From: Hetaerina americana
Lineage: Eukaryota > Arthropoda > Insecta > Odonata > Calopterygidae
Length of the DNA stretch: 64,000 bases
Reading direction: 5' to 3'
NCBI GenBank assembly: GCA_022747635.1
Contig: JAKTNV010000005.1
Span: forward strand, 43,197,238 to 43,261,237
Shown here: one piece after another, positions 25,236 to 36,879 of the stretch
Layout of the letters: each line of letters opens with the position of its first letter
How positions within the stretch are numbered: position 1 is the stretch's first letter
The notes under the pieces: model-generated
What the model saw: only the letters and a program-made list of their open reading frames with translations
Told to the model about the DNA's origin: nothing
Database searches by the model: none
Position numbers and translations under genes: made by a program

Positions 25236-25290
<55 letters not shown>
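25236..25290. repeat. (TA)n microsatellite
   Basis: About 55 bases of TA dinucleotide repeat. Confidence 0.95.
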
Positions 25291-25293
<3 letters not shown>

Positions 25294-25347
25294 CGTGTAT
25301 ATTATCATTATATTGTTCGGTAAAGAAGCAAAGGTTACAAGATTCTT

Positions 25348-25653
25348 TTATTTTTTTAAAACATCAAGTGTTTTTTTCGGAGGAGATCCGTGTTTTTCAG
25401 AGCGGCAGCACAGGGATAGTTTGCTCCCAGGAGAGTTGAGACCTCTGCTCGCAATCTTCTCCTCCTGAACTCTTGTCGCTCCTTCCATGGTGAAGGAAAG
25501 CACACCGTGGTGATAATGTCCGTAGTGGCCGGACGACGATCTCATTGGCCCGGTGATAACAGCGTAGACGATGTCCCTCTCTCCCTTGAACTCGTGAAAG
25601 GCCATTCGTACATTGTGTTGCACGAGAAACCCGAGACCCAAAACGTCTTCAGT
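25348..25653 (-). CDS. Unrecognised exon-like open frame (possible 3' terminal exon)
   Basis: On the minus strand a frame of about 100 codons reads from roughly 25680 to TAA at 25348-25350. It encodes FLVQHNVRMAFHEF, then YAVITGP, a His/Tyr/Gly-rich GHYGHYHHG and LSLCCRSEKHGSPPKKT. Codon third positions are mostly G or C (about 51 of the 82 codons I tallied), unlike the AT-rich surroundings, which suggests real coding constraint. There is no ATG at the left edge of the frame, but TGACTGAAG near 25645 could be a 3' splice site after TTTCTTTTAACCCTCC, so it may be a last exon. AATAAA overlaps the stop codon. I do not recognise the family. Confidence 0.35.
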   Translation of the reverse strand, partial: TEDVLGLGFLVQHNVRMAFHEFKGERDIVYAVITGPMRSSSGHYGHYHHGVLSFTMEGATRVQEEKIASRGLNSPGSKLSLCCRSEKHGSPPKKTLDVLKK

Positions 25654-25659
25654 CACATT

Positions 25660-26430
25660 TAAAATCAGGAGGGTTAAAAGAAAGTTTCATCCATGTGGAT
25701 AAACCATAATAATGACAAAGGAGTGCCAAGGAGAAAGAGTAGGTTAGTAAATTGTGTAAAAGTACTGACAATAAAAAACCTAGGAATATATACATGTAAA
25801 TAAATAAATGAATTTTGGATAGCGTTATATTAATACTTTTCATTTGGTAACACTTTGTAAGGCATTTGATTATGCGTCTTGACCGTTGCAGAAAACGTTG
25901 TTTTCCCAAAATGACTATCGAGGCTACCGTGACTGGTGTGATATATAGTTCATCTTTGATTCTTTCCTCCAGTTTCTGCTATAGTATTGTAAGATAATCT
26001 AAATTGAGGGTCTTTTCTTTGAATTAGAATGTTAAGTCCTCGTATGTAACTCTTTTGGTTGTGATCACAAGAAAATTTGCTAATTTGTTACAGTGGTTTT
26101 TAATTACTCTGATAAGGATACCACTGTAGAGGTGGTATAGGTAAAGGCGTTGTGTTCCCAGCAAGGTTTCAATAGTTTTCAAAACTTTACGGCATACGAC
26201 TCGGACTCTAGTACACACAAATGCAATATATCAGGTATTTCCTTCTACGCCAGAGCACCATGGGCAATTGGACGTTAGGCTCGTGCCGGCGGCCCGGAGG
26301 AAGCAACCGTCTGCCCATCTATCGTCCGCTAGACGCCAGGAGTTATCAATATCCCTTCTGAGACTGGGCTCACGGTGTATAGCCAGCCAATTCACCTCCT
26401 CATAGTAAACGCCGCTCAAGGGCCAAATAA
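25660..26430. other. Mostly gene-free DNA
   Basis: The segment 26231-26419 (minus) is GC-richer and encodes a short frame with NCPWCSG, a Cys pair of the kind seen near LINE C-termini. That is too little to assign. Nothing else is recognised. Confidence 0.35.
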
Positions 26431-26435
26431 ATTAA

Positions 26436-26495
26436 CATTGAAGTGAATCGAACCTGGAACTTTAGCGCATCAATTTGATAGCTTACCCCTGTTTC
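26436..26495 (-). repeat. Possible tRNA-like SINE remnant
   Basis: On the minus strand CAGGTTCGATTCACTTC matches a B box, preceded by a short arm-like region (AAATTGATGCGCTAAAGTT). No clear A box remains. Confidence 0.3.
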
Positions 26496-26639
26496 TGTGT
26501 AAGTGTGTAGGGAGAGAGATAATTTGGAGAATGAAACAAAAACAAAATAGAATGCATATATAAATGCATATAAACTTACCTTCATGCTTGTACCGATATT
26601 TTTCTCATATAATTTCTCTTCCTTGCCAAATTTTCACAG

Positions 26640-27060
26640 AATTGGCAAGTTTTAAGGGGCTCAGAGATCATAGAACCTATGTGTGTGTGTATGAGTTTGA
26701 GGGTCCACCGGGTGGAAGAGAGAGTGGGAGCAGGGGGAGGAGGAGGAAAGGGTCTTCCGTGGCAGATTCGGTTCGGAGTGGCGGGAGGGAAAGTGGGTCG
26801 GACTGACGCCCGTCCTATTGGATTCCTGGGTCGGCCCTCAGGCGACGTAGACTGAAACCCTTGGAAGTGGAGCAGGGTGGTTCGGGAGCGGACGACAATG
26901 ACTGGGACTCGTTAAGAGATACCGGAGAAGGAGAGAGAATTGCATGGCTCTGGAAATGAATGGGGCGAAATACTGTCAGGAGAGGGAAAATTGTCGCTTG
27001 GTGTGGCGTCGCTAACCAAGAAGGTGAGGCAGGGGCGACCGGGGCATCTAGAGAAAACGT
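26640..27060. other. Purine-rich / GC-rich island
   Basis: The plus strand at 26700-26810 is G/A-rich (AGGGGGAGGAGGAGGAAAGG), then a GC-rich stretch to about 27050. Frames exist on both strands, none with a domain. It may be regulatory or exonic, but there is no direct evidence. Confidence 0.3.
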
Positions 27061-28730
27061 CGCACATAAATGAGTCATTATGTTAATGCGGCATTTAAAA
27101 AGAAACTGTGCGAACAAATGTTTGCGCCAAGTAAAATGCGTTCATTCTCAATCATATATTTCTCAAATTAACCCGCCAGCTTCAATATTCAGGTATAAAT
27201 CCCACCCATTGGTCGGAATTTAAGTGAAACGTGGGAACTTTTAAATCTTTCCGCCGAAATTGGTTACGCAATTAGAATATAGTAGCTTGGTATATCCCGC
27301 TTGACTTTCCTCGTGATATGGGTGATTGATAATTTATTTAAACATCTGCGAAGAAATAATATTTTCATGGAAACTTTTATCTTATTGATGTCGTGATGTA
27401 GGAAGGATGCATTTTGTCAGCTACTTCGTGACGTGACGTATGGAATGCGTCTCAAACATAATGAATTTAACCAAAATGAACGAATTTTCCCTCGCTCTGC
27501 CTGAACCAGACGTAAGGATATAGGACCACCAATTAAACCCAAATTCACACGTCGTATTATGAATGTACTTACTCTGATAATTCTAGAATGCACTTAATGT
27601 GGCCGAATGAATGGAATGCCTTTAGTAAACTAGCTGAGTGGAAACAATTTCCTTTAAAATTTTTTAAGCTCATCCCTAACCTTTTATATTTAGAAATTTA
27701 TTTAAAATACATCTATTTGGTCGGTATTTGATTCATGCAGGTTTACTAATATGATATTCTTCATTTTGTAGCTGTAAATGTTGTTTTAGCTGTCAAAATT
27801 TATGATTTGCAAGAGAAACCAATGAGATATAAGCATGGGATTAATATATTCTTTCTGAGATAGCATCTTTACGCTTTGAACTACCTGAAAGTATGCTCTT
27901 AGACCACTCAGTATTACGATCGCCGTTTCTAAAGCCAACATTTTTTCCAACATTGCCAGCATAGTTTCTTTTTTTTAAGATTATCGGAAGAGCCGTTGGA
28001 ATATTCATCTTTTTCGGAGCAGTGAGGTAACTTTAATTTGAAAACAGGTATCCTCCATGGATTTGAAATAATTTTGAAAAAGATCCCGGTATTGATGATT
28101 GGAATATAATATATCATTTTGATCCACAATTAACGCTATATTGAAGAATCAAAATGTAATATCTTTGCGCAGGATGTGTAGAGTGGTAATTTTGTGATAT
28201 TATATCAAATAAAAATAGGTAAAAGAGCATTGAGTTCACCTTTAATCTTAATTTGTGTATCTAGAATAAAATTACTGAGAGAAAGATAAACATGTTAGGA
28301 TAAACTAAGTGCCGTAGGTTAATACGGAAGAAGGATTTCCAAATAAAACTGTGAGAGGGAATTCTTGAGTATATTTAAAAATTTTGATAATTTAATCGGG
28401 GATAACTAACGTAAGAAGAAGATAATTGGGAATGATTAATATAAAAATACCAGTGAAAGAGTGTTTATCATTTATGGAAGTACTAATGGCAAATATAAAT
28501 GGCATGCGCGAAAGAACACGCTTCTAAAGCCAATGATTTGAGTTAAAATATCCGTACGCCCTTAAGACGTCTTGCGAGATAGTACGTAGTTACACATGCA
28601 GTTGAAATAAACCCACGTCTAAACCGATGTAGAAAAAAATTGAAGCGTTGAGATTTTTTTTCTTAACTTCAGTAAAAATAAAATTGATTTACTGATTGAC
28701 TAATCAAGAACATTTTCGAAGAGTTGTTCT
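27060..28730. other. Gene-free AT-rich DNA
   Basis: No gene, RNA or repeat recognised. Confidence 0.45.
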
Positions 28731-28733
28731 CCA

Positions 28734-28921
28734 GAGGAGACTTTGGAGACACTAATGAGAAGAAGGAAACATCTAATTGGACACGTTCTGAGGCAGAAAT
28801 ATTGTTCAGCAGATTTTGGAATGAACCGAAGAAGTTAGTTCCTGGAGGAGGCCAAGAATGATTTGTATGGAACCAATAATGGTAGACATGGAACTATGAA
28901 GGAATTAGGGAACAGGAAAAA
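28734..28921 (+). pseudogene. RTE-like LINE, extreme C-terminal fragment
   Basis: One frame reads LMRRRKHLIGHVLRQKY, then after one in-frame TAG the pattern F-L-E-E-A-K, and GRHGTMKELGNRKK. This is the tail region (RRR-x-WIGHVLR, then G-R-x-x-x-x-KELA-x-DR) that follows the reverse transcriptase domain in RTE-like elements. Related sequence appears near 750-920 in the first LINE of the window. It is a 5'-truncated stub of about 190 bases ending at the (GATA)n run. Confidence 0.65.
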
Positions 28922-28931
28922 AGTTTAGCTT

Positions 28932-29060
28932 TGATAGATAGATAGATAGAGGTCTTTATTTGGGCGAAATTGAGACCAAATGGTCCCTTATTCCATTTAA
29001 CCCATCGTCGTATACATATTATATTAGGCATTAAACTTATAGTTACATTCATATGTACAC
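28932..29060 (-). repeat. Second LINE 3' end with (TATC)n tail, minus strand
   Basis: On the minus strand the sequence runs GGGACCATTTGGTCTC, CCAAATAAAGACC, then CTATCTATCTATC. A polyadenylation-like AATAAAGACC followed by a short tandem repeat is the usual 3' end of several LINE clades. No coding part is recognisable further upstream on that strand. Confidence 0.5.
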
Positions 29061-29129
29061 ATAAATACATAAAGACGGACATAAATTCATTTAGCACAGA
29101 TATGCACATCGAAAAGAAAAAAGTATATA

Positions 29130-29250
29130 AAAGTATGTGTACACACACACACATACACACACACATAAACATACATACATGCATGCATACACATAAATAA
29201 ATACATACATAATTACGCACATATACACCCAAACAGACATAAATATACGT
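29130..29250. repeat. (CA)n/(CATA)n low-complexity repeat
   Basis: ACACACACACACATACACAC and degenerate CATACATA units. Cys/Val/Met-rich minus-strand frames here are artefacts. Confidence 0.8.
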
Positions 29251-29290
29251 ATATAAATTAAGAATACACCTAAATATAAATTATCTATAA

Positions 29291-29369
29291 AATAGCTAAG
29301 TAGATAAATATATAGCAATAAATAGCTAAGTAGATAAATATGTAGCAATAAATAGCTAAGTAGATAAAT
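29291..29369. repeat. 30-bp tandem repeat, about 2.6 copies
   Basis: The unit AATAGCTAAGTAGATAAATA plus TATAGCAATA occurs at 29291-29320 and 29321-29350 with one difference, then partly at 29351-29369. Confidence 0.9.
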
Positions 29370-29399
29370 TTGCTGACCTTTGATAATTAGTACATATTT

Positions 29400-32300
29400 A
29401 AAAGCTAGTTAGGATCACTATAGTTTTATTAAATGTGCTCTGTTCATTTTTTATAACATTGTCGTTGCTGATTCACAGTGGATCCACATGATGATGAAAT
29501 ATTCCCAAAATATAAATTCTTGGATTTGCAGAAGGACTTGAAGATTAAATTGGGTGAAATATTGTTAAGAGAACATTTCATGGACGGGCACAATCATTTT
29601 GTACCCGGAATTGCTTGAATTCCATGATGAAGGTCGCTAAACAGAGGATTAGTGAGCAGTAAGTACCCCCAGACCTCCCATCTATGGGCCATTAGGCGAG
29701 TTCGTTAGTCAGCAAGCTCAGCTTTAATATGGAGACGTGCTCTTGAGTCGGCTTTACCCTCTCTCTCTCTATCTCTCCTCGAGTTGGGAGAGGTTGACAT
29801 CCGGAACGGTTACTCGTGGATTCCAAGCCGCGCGGGTCCGCGACACTCGAGGGACCGGGAGGAAGGTCCCTTTAATCCTGGGGCATGGAAATGCCTCGGA
29901 CACCAGCGAAGGTCTGGGCAGGCCTATTTCTGTCCGCTTCCACCACCAACTCCGCAAAATTTTACTTTCGCGCAGAGTGTACCGTTCTCACTTTCCGTCC
30001 GTTTCCGCGATTCCAAATCCCTTTCAGTCCTCTTCCTAATCTAGGCGGATGTAGAGTGGAAGGATACGATTGTTGTAGAGATATATTGGCTGTAGATAAA
30101 TTTCATGGAAGGTGGATTTCAACTTTCTCGTTTAAGAATCGAATAGACTTTATAGATATTATGAATTTTAAAAAGATAATAATGAATACATATTATTTGT
30201 TCTAAAAAATTGACGATATCTTGGATTTTTCTGGCCAACTTGGTATCGATATTTGGGATCCACATTATTATTTTCATTTCAGAAAAGATCATAATAAGAA
30301 GAAAACTGGTTGTACTATTGAAAAACTTTCCAATAATCTTAAAGAAAACGTTTTGATATGATCTAATAAAAATAGGTTATTCTACCATCCAGATGTGCTC
30401 AAGCGTTCAAAATCGTTATTTCTCGACTTTCTTCCCCAGTCTGTAGTTTTCTGTCACTTACCCAGCTCTTTGCGTCTCCAGAATAGGCCGTATTGCGTCA
30501 CCATCACGCACGGGATCCTACCCAAACTATCCGAATCTTGCCGAAGTTACTTGTTAGGTCCCTATCCAGAAATATAGAAATCTTTAAAAAAGCGCCGTCT
30601 TCATTTTGTGAGTTTCCTTCTACTTTCACGATAAGCTCAGAGTAAATTTTCTTTATTCATTTTAAAATAAAACAATTTTAAATACTTCCAAAGCATAATT
30701 GATGCTTGAAATTATCAATCACTCAGTTAATGTTCATTCACTAGTTTAATGAGGTAAACCAGGTTTGAACACTAATGTGAAACAGAGCGCAGTGAGGTAC
30801 ATTTGGGCTTCAAGGTGATTGCGAAAATAGTGAAGGGGCTGAAAAAGCCACTCTAGCACATAAATGCAATTAAAACCATTACATGGCATGTGAAGATCTC
30901 AATGATTTTCTCCTTATTTTAACTTGAGGGTCGATGACATTAAAAAACTAAGTAAATTAAGGTCTTTACTTGTGTGTATCCAGATAAAGTAAAATTCAAT
31001 GAGAAACAAATGTCATCTGTATTTGTAGTTGCAATGCATATGTATATAATTCTTCACTTGAACAATTTGTGTTGGTTTTTAATTTATTGAACATAATCGT
31101 AGTGCAGTTATAAGTGAAGTTGCTAGAAAAGCTGGGTAAAAAACGTATAGTACCTGGGGAAACGGGAGGAAAGAATATCTTCGAGAGGAAGGCATATAAC
31201 TCAAGGCGAAAATTATTATGTTCTCGCGGAAAAAATTAAAGGAGGCACGTGGTGTCAGGGGTGCAAACGTGGTTCAGAGCACCGGTGCTTCTGGTCGCAA
31301 AATTTGTTTTCACAGGAAAATTCATGATCCCAGTCGTAAACACGATTGAGAAGTTAGAATGACACGGTCTTAAAAGGGCGATACCTGTACGGAATTTTAC
31401 CCGTTTTGAGTAATTATTCTTTTTTCAGGGAAAGATGGGATCGTCGTTCCGTAAATTTATGGCATCGATGGAGACCTAGCGCTGTTCTGAATTTCTGGAC
31501 TCTTCGTTGTGCTGCATTAGACTTCATTCTAAGGAGAGAGAAGAAATATCGAAAATTGAAACAGAATGAGCCCGTCACCAAAGGCACCGGTAGAAGTTCA
31601 ATGGTGTACGAATATTAAGGAGAAGACATAAATCGGTCAATAATAGTTATTATTCACCGAGTGGCATTTAACGATTCTTTGTCAATATATGTACTCTGTA
31701 ACATTGAAAAAATTCATTACTTGCGGGTTAGCTCCCTCTTGCCCAAAATTATCCATGCTCCTCTACTGGTGTGCGCAAATTTCTAGGTGTTCCCGCTAAT
31801 TAAACGCCCCTTCACTCAATAATACGTATTTTTCAATAAAATAACTTGTCATCCTCTGCAACAATATTTCTTTATTTTCGTCATGTTATAACGCCATGAA
31901 ATAGATTTCAAAGAATACATTTATTAAATTAGAACTTAGGGTACGGAATTCGGAATTGTTAGTAGAACGTAACATTATTCCTTATCCCGTATGAGATAAT
32001 TTCACAATCACGGTTGGGATAATTTTTTGCTAGTAAATAAAGTCTTAGTGTAGTATTAAGTTCGGTTGATACAGAATTCTCTTAATAAAAATAAAAACTC
32101 TTACCCAACGTTATCGGTAAGAAATTCGAGGGGATAATTGCTGACTTAACATAAGAAATGGAATGATGACACAAAGTCTCCAGATAATATTTGCCGGGAA
32201 TGTCACAGCAAGGGTCCACCAAAATATAGAGGGGGTAACACTTAACCGAAATTGAGTTTGGGGTGTGTGTATGCTACCAGTAAAGGCAAGTGGTTGCTTG

Positions 32301-34250
32301 GAAGAGGGGCGAATGTTTGAGGAGAAACGATGGAATTAGAAGCAAGGGAAGTGATGCCCGCGAGAGGGATGGAAAATTGTGGTGCGATTCTTCTTAAAGC
32401 TTAAAAGCAAGGGATTGGTGTTAGGAAGAAGTGATAAGAGAAAGTGAGATAAAGAGAGAAGAAAATTTTTCTACTGGAGGGAAAAGTTAAAAACGGGAGA
32501 TCCCAGCGTCGACGAACGAGTGGAAGAATGCGGAGGCGATCTGAAGGAGAGCTGGAAGAGAGAGAGAGAAGCAGAGGAAAGTTACGGTTTAGCACAGTGC
32601 TCGCAGTTTTGAGCTGTTTTATGGAACGCGAATTTATTTCGCATCTCCTCGTCTTGCGTTTCCTCCGCCCTTGTTTGCTTCGCTTTATTTTTCTGCCAAT
32701 CTCAACTTGAGAGGTACCCGGCTGAAGGAAGATCAAACAGCTAAGAAATTGTCTCTCTTCGGAGGGCGCGTATCATTTCATCTTTCCCTCTATATCCTCG
32801 GTATATATTTTTTAGGTTCTCGCGTAACATGGGCGGTGGAGTGGTACTGAGAAGGTAGAGGTGGGGACCGGGAATGCTCTTGGAAAGAGTCCTCCCGAAG
32901 GTAGTGCTGCGTGGCTCTGTATCTCGTTTCGAAAATATATATATATGTACATGGAAAGAGCAGTGTTTATTTCTACCAGATTCAACTCAAAAAAGTAACA
33001 GATATTTGGCTTTTGCCTCACGGAATGGGTTCTTTGCTGTGCGTATTCCTTCTTTATCAAAATAGAAGGGCGATGCTTATGAAATGGCAAATATCCTAGC
33101 CATTTAACAATTTATTTTTGCGTTACGACACGATATTCTTCTTTGGTGTGTGGATTCTCCTTGTAAATCAGTGGTAAACTCCTGATATAATTATATAATC
33201 AATAACGTAATTAAAAAAAATATGCCATTGAGTAATGGAATTTTTGCATCTTAATTATTATTCTTAAAGTATGTATTTATGTGTTCAAAAGTTTAATAAT
33301 ATAAAACTGCCAAAGCCACTTTATTCACTGCCAAATTATGTGAGAAAGGGACTCGTCTCCTCGTGACTTGAGGAACGATGCGAGTCCATCAGCCCCCGAT
33401 AACTTAAATACCGTTAGTATTCAATTTTTTTTCTTGGCCGTATTCAACTCGTAAAACATACGACTAAATTCCTTTTTTTTTAAATTAGGATTTCTATGAT
33501 AAGAAAAAAACAGCCATAATATTTGAATTAGTTATTTCCTTGAACTATGTTTCTTCTGGCTTAAATTTATACTAATATTCATTATTTTTGTTGACTCATC
33601 AACTATGCTTTGTAAATTACGAAGTTATTGATGCCATATCTGAGAAATATTTTTTAATTTGTTCTCCAATTTCGTCTCTCTCCAGCAAAGTGTTGTCAAA
33701 GATGCAAAATATATTATAAATATCTAGCTTTGCTTCGTAAGAACTGGTATTACTCTGCTTCTTCGGAGGAAATTTTTTAACAAAATCCTGTCTCACAATT
33801 TGATTAATTAACTCAGTAAGAACAACCCAAAGAGGATTTATCATGCATGGAAACTGCTTAAAGCGAAAGTGACAGAGCTTGTATATATGGCCATTGAAGT
33901 AAGAAGGAAATAATATTTCGGGTGACTTAGATGCCATAAAATCTTGCGGAATTGCGTTCTTATCCCGGGAATAATTGGTGGGAACAAATGGAGAGAAGTA
34001 ATGATTTTTCATATTCACCTGAGATAGACAAGGCGAAATATTAATTCATCAAGAGTTATTTAAGGATTTAAAGAGTGACAGGGTGAGTATATTTATATTC
34101 TGGCCAGAACAGACGAAATATCAGTGAAAAAATTCATTCAAGCATAATACAAAGTGATATATAGTATATACTTATTAGTATTACTTGCTCATTGACTTGA
34201 CGTAAACTTCTTAAAAAGGAGCCGATACACTTCTAATGTAAGTAGATATG
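29400..34250. other. Gene-free DNA with GC-rich patches
   Basis: GC-richer islands at about 29735-30045 (CTCTCTCTCTCT start, frames on both strands) and 32290-32900 (purine-rich, GAGAGAGAGAG near 32560) have no recognisable protein. The minus-strand frame 33617-34018 (133 codons) has no motif. The rest is AT-rich and featureless. Confidence 0.4.
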
Positions 34251-34256
34251 TACTTC

Positions 34257-34259
<3 letters not shown>

Positions 34260-34342
<83 letters not shown>
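34260..34342. repeat. (TA)n microsatellite
   Basis: About 83 bases of uninterrupted TA repeat. Confidence 0.95.
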
Positions 34343-34344
<2 letters not shown>

Positions 34345-34345
<1 letters not shown>

Positions 34346-35539
34346 TAGTGACAGACCTCATGCCCCGACTGACAAATTATAACCATTCAATTTCGGAAAG
34401 CATGCACTTGTTCATATTAATTTGCGCATTTCTGACGGATCCCATTTACTCATTTCGAGTTAGTTTCCTTTTCACATAACTAAGCCGAAATATTAAATTA
34501 AATATCTTTTTTCTAAATATTCAATTTTAAATGTTATGATATAATACTAATTAAACTGTTTAAGCTTTCAGCTTGCCAGAGAATCATTAACACTGTCATG
34601 GTTTGGGTAACACTTAAATTTTGAATTACCCTAAAGCTTTCAGATAATTTTTGGACTTTAATCACGGCCTCCACTTTTAACGTTGCCGGGTCTTCAAATT
34701 TTTTGTTCAGAGCTCTGTGTAGTTTTTAATTAGCATGGGAATTACATAAAAAATATTACACAGTATTGGAAACGTTAGAGACAATTTTATTTGACTCCTT
34801 GAAGATATTTAGATAGTCTAAATAAACGACTACTAAGACAACATAACAAAGGATAATCATTGTTCCTTCTTTAAATAAATTAATTGAATATTAATACTAA
34901 ATAAATTCAATACATTCTTTTTTTTTCTTTTCAAGAACAATGAAAAGCTCTTTCTGTCGACCATATGTGCCTTTTCGACGCCATGTATCCAAATGTCATC
35001 TCACAGTTTTCATATTAAAATATGCACAGTGTAGTGCATTATACTGTCGTAATTGAAGTCATTCAATTAGATAATTTGAGATGTTTCAATGACATTGGAT
35101 CATTATATAGATAAGTAACCATATCATTAAAATCATCTAAATATCATCCACATTTTTGGACTCAATAACTGTTGTTCTTCCAACATATTTAAGAACATTT
35201 ACCATTGATTCGCGGTATCTTACCAATTTTCTTATAATAGACCATTATTGGCAAATAATACGTATTAAATGAACGCAGATAAATAATACCTTTAATTCAT
35301 TTGATCGAATAAAATCATTAGAGAATGTATTTGTATGTTTCTAAGATGAAAAGTGGTCCAAAAACATCCGCATATATTGAGAAATGAGTTACTTCCATAA
35401 AAAATGGGAAAAATGAAAAAACTTATCTATATAATTGACCTTTTTCCTTCCATTTGTCAAACTGCAATCATATGCACCAATATCAACTGTCTAACAATTT
35501 ATTTATGAGCTATAGATGTCATTTTACGATCAAATCAAA
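34345..35539. other. Gene-free AT-rich DNA
   Basis: Nothing recognised between the (TA)n array and the mariner element. Confidence 0.5.
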
Positions 35540-35541
35540 TA

Positions 35542-36872
35542 CTACCTTGATCAAAAATTTCCCGGAATTTATTCAGAAAATTAAAAATACAAGTTTATTC
35601 ATCTAAATCTATATTGTCCCCTTCAAAGTAATCCCCATCGACTGCAACACACTTATGCCAGCGCTTGATCCAATCCTCGAAACATTTTTTATATTCGGTT
35701 TTCGGTATGTCCATCAGTGCTTCCTGCGATTTTTCCATTACTTCCTCTCGGCTGCTAAAACGCGTTCCCCGTAATGGTTTTTTAACTCGATTGAACAGAA
35801 AGAAGTCACAGGGAGCCAAATCAGGTGAATTCGGTGGCTGTTGGATGGTATTTGTTGCATTTTTCGTCAAAAAATTACGAATAATGATAGCACTGTGCGA
35901 CGGTGCGTTATCATGGTGCAAAATCCACGAGTTTTCTGCCCACATTTCTGGTCTCTTTCGGCGAATTGCTTCTCGCAAACGTCTCATAACGCCCAAATAA
36001 TACTCTTTGTTTACTGTCTGGCCTTCTGGCAAAAATTCATGATGCACTACACCGTTGTAATCCATGAAAACCGTCAGCATTGCCTTCTTTTTTGACTGAA
36101 AACGACGTGGTTTTTTTGGTCTCGGCTCATTTGGTGAAAGCCATTCACTTGCCTGATGTCTGGATTGCGTGTCGTACTCATAAACCCACGTCTCGTCTCC
36201 AGTAATGATCCTTTTGATGAATGTGGGATCGGATTCAGCCTCGCAAATCATGTCTTTTGAGACGTCAACACGGTCTCTTTTTTGCATGAAATTGAGGTCT
36301 TTTGGCACCAACTTTGCTGCTACACGACGGAAACCCAAATCATTAACCACAATGTCTTGGGCGGATCCATAGGCAATGTTCAAGTCCTCCGCTATTTCTC
36401 TGATGGTTAATTTGCGGTTATTGACCAACATTTCTTTTACTTTATCAATTTTTTCACCGACTTTCGATGTCGATGGTCTGCCACTGCGTTCATCATCTTC
36501 GATTGACTCACGACCACTTCTGAACCGCTCGTGCCACTGGTAAACGACCGTTTTTTTTAGAGAATCGTTGCCGAAACACTTTTCCAACATTTCCAACGTC
36601 CGTGCGCCACTAAATCCGTTTTTTACGCAAAATTTAATACAAGTTCGTTGTTGCAAATTTAAATCCATTTCTGCAATTGTAAAAAATCGCCAACACACAC
36701 AGAGATAGATGTACTCTTGGCTACGTAACTTTTGCAAATGTCAAGTTATGACACTAAGATTTAAAGGGAATATCAACAACAGATGTACCAATTTAACAAA
36801 AAAACAGAACTCAAATCGGAACGATGGGAGCAACACACGGTGGTTATTCCGGGAACTTTTTGATCAAGGTAG
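35542..36872 (-). mobile_element. Complete mariner transposon
   Basis: The element is 1331 bases, flanked by TA at 35540-35541 and 36873-36874, the usual mariner target duplication. The terminal inverted repeats are 27 bases with one mismatch, both beginning CTACCTTGATCAAAAA and continuing TTCCCGGAAT. The single gene is on the minus strand and fills most of the element. Intact ends, intact target duplication and an unbroken gene indicate a recent insertion. It may still be active or may mobilise related short copies carrying the same ends. Confidence 0.95.
35595..36668 (-). CDS. Mariner transposase, DD34D, apparently intact
   Basis: This is a cut-and-paste DNA transposase of 357 residues acting in the nucleus on the element's own terminal repeats. 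The N-terminal half has two helix-turn-helix regions, the first in residues 1-55 (CIKFCVKNGFS, then VVYQWHERFRSG), an EDDERSGRPS linker at 57-66 and the second around 85-112. KLVPKDL at 119-125 takes the place of the WVPHEL motif. The catalytic triad is D158 (ITGDETW), D253 (HHDNAPSH) and D288 (SPDLAPCD), with exactly 34 residues between the last two. The C-terminus has RWHKCVAVDGDYFEGD. I chose the ATG at 36666-36668 because homology starts there; an upstream in-frame extension of 23 codons looks like leader. No stop or frameshift is seen, and the length is normal for the family. Similar proteins are often labelled SETMAR- or GVQW3-like in arthropod annotation. Confidence 0.95.
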   Translation of the reverse strand: MDLNLQQRTCIKFCVKNGFSGARTLEMLEKCFGNDSLKKTVVYQWHERFRSGRESIEDDERSGRPSTSKVGEKIDKVKEMLVNNRKLTIREIAEDLNIAYGSAQDIVVNDLGFRRVAAKLVPKDLNFMQKRDRVDVSKDMICEAESDPTFIKRIITGDETWVYEYDTQSRHQASEWLSPNEPRPKKPRRFQSKKKAMLTVFMDYNGVVHHEFLPEGQTVNKEYYLGVMRRLREAIRRKRPEMWAENSWILHHDNAPSHSAIIIRNFLTKNATNTIQQPPNSPDLAPCDFFLFNRVKKPLRGTRFSSREEVMEKSQEALMDIPKTEYKKCFEDWIKRWHKCVAVDGDYFEGDNIDLDE

Positions 36873-36879
36873 TATATCA

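Noticed and set aside
26231..26419. A LINE C-terminus with a Cys-rich end
   Set aside because: Only one Cys pair (NCPWCSG) is visible and no neighbouring reverse-transcriptase motif supports it.
29091..29348. Cys/Val/Tyr-rich minus-strand frames near 29.2 kb
   Set aside because: They arise from (CA)n/(CATA)n low-complexity sequence.
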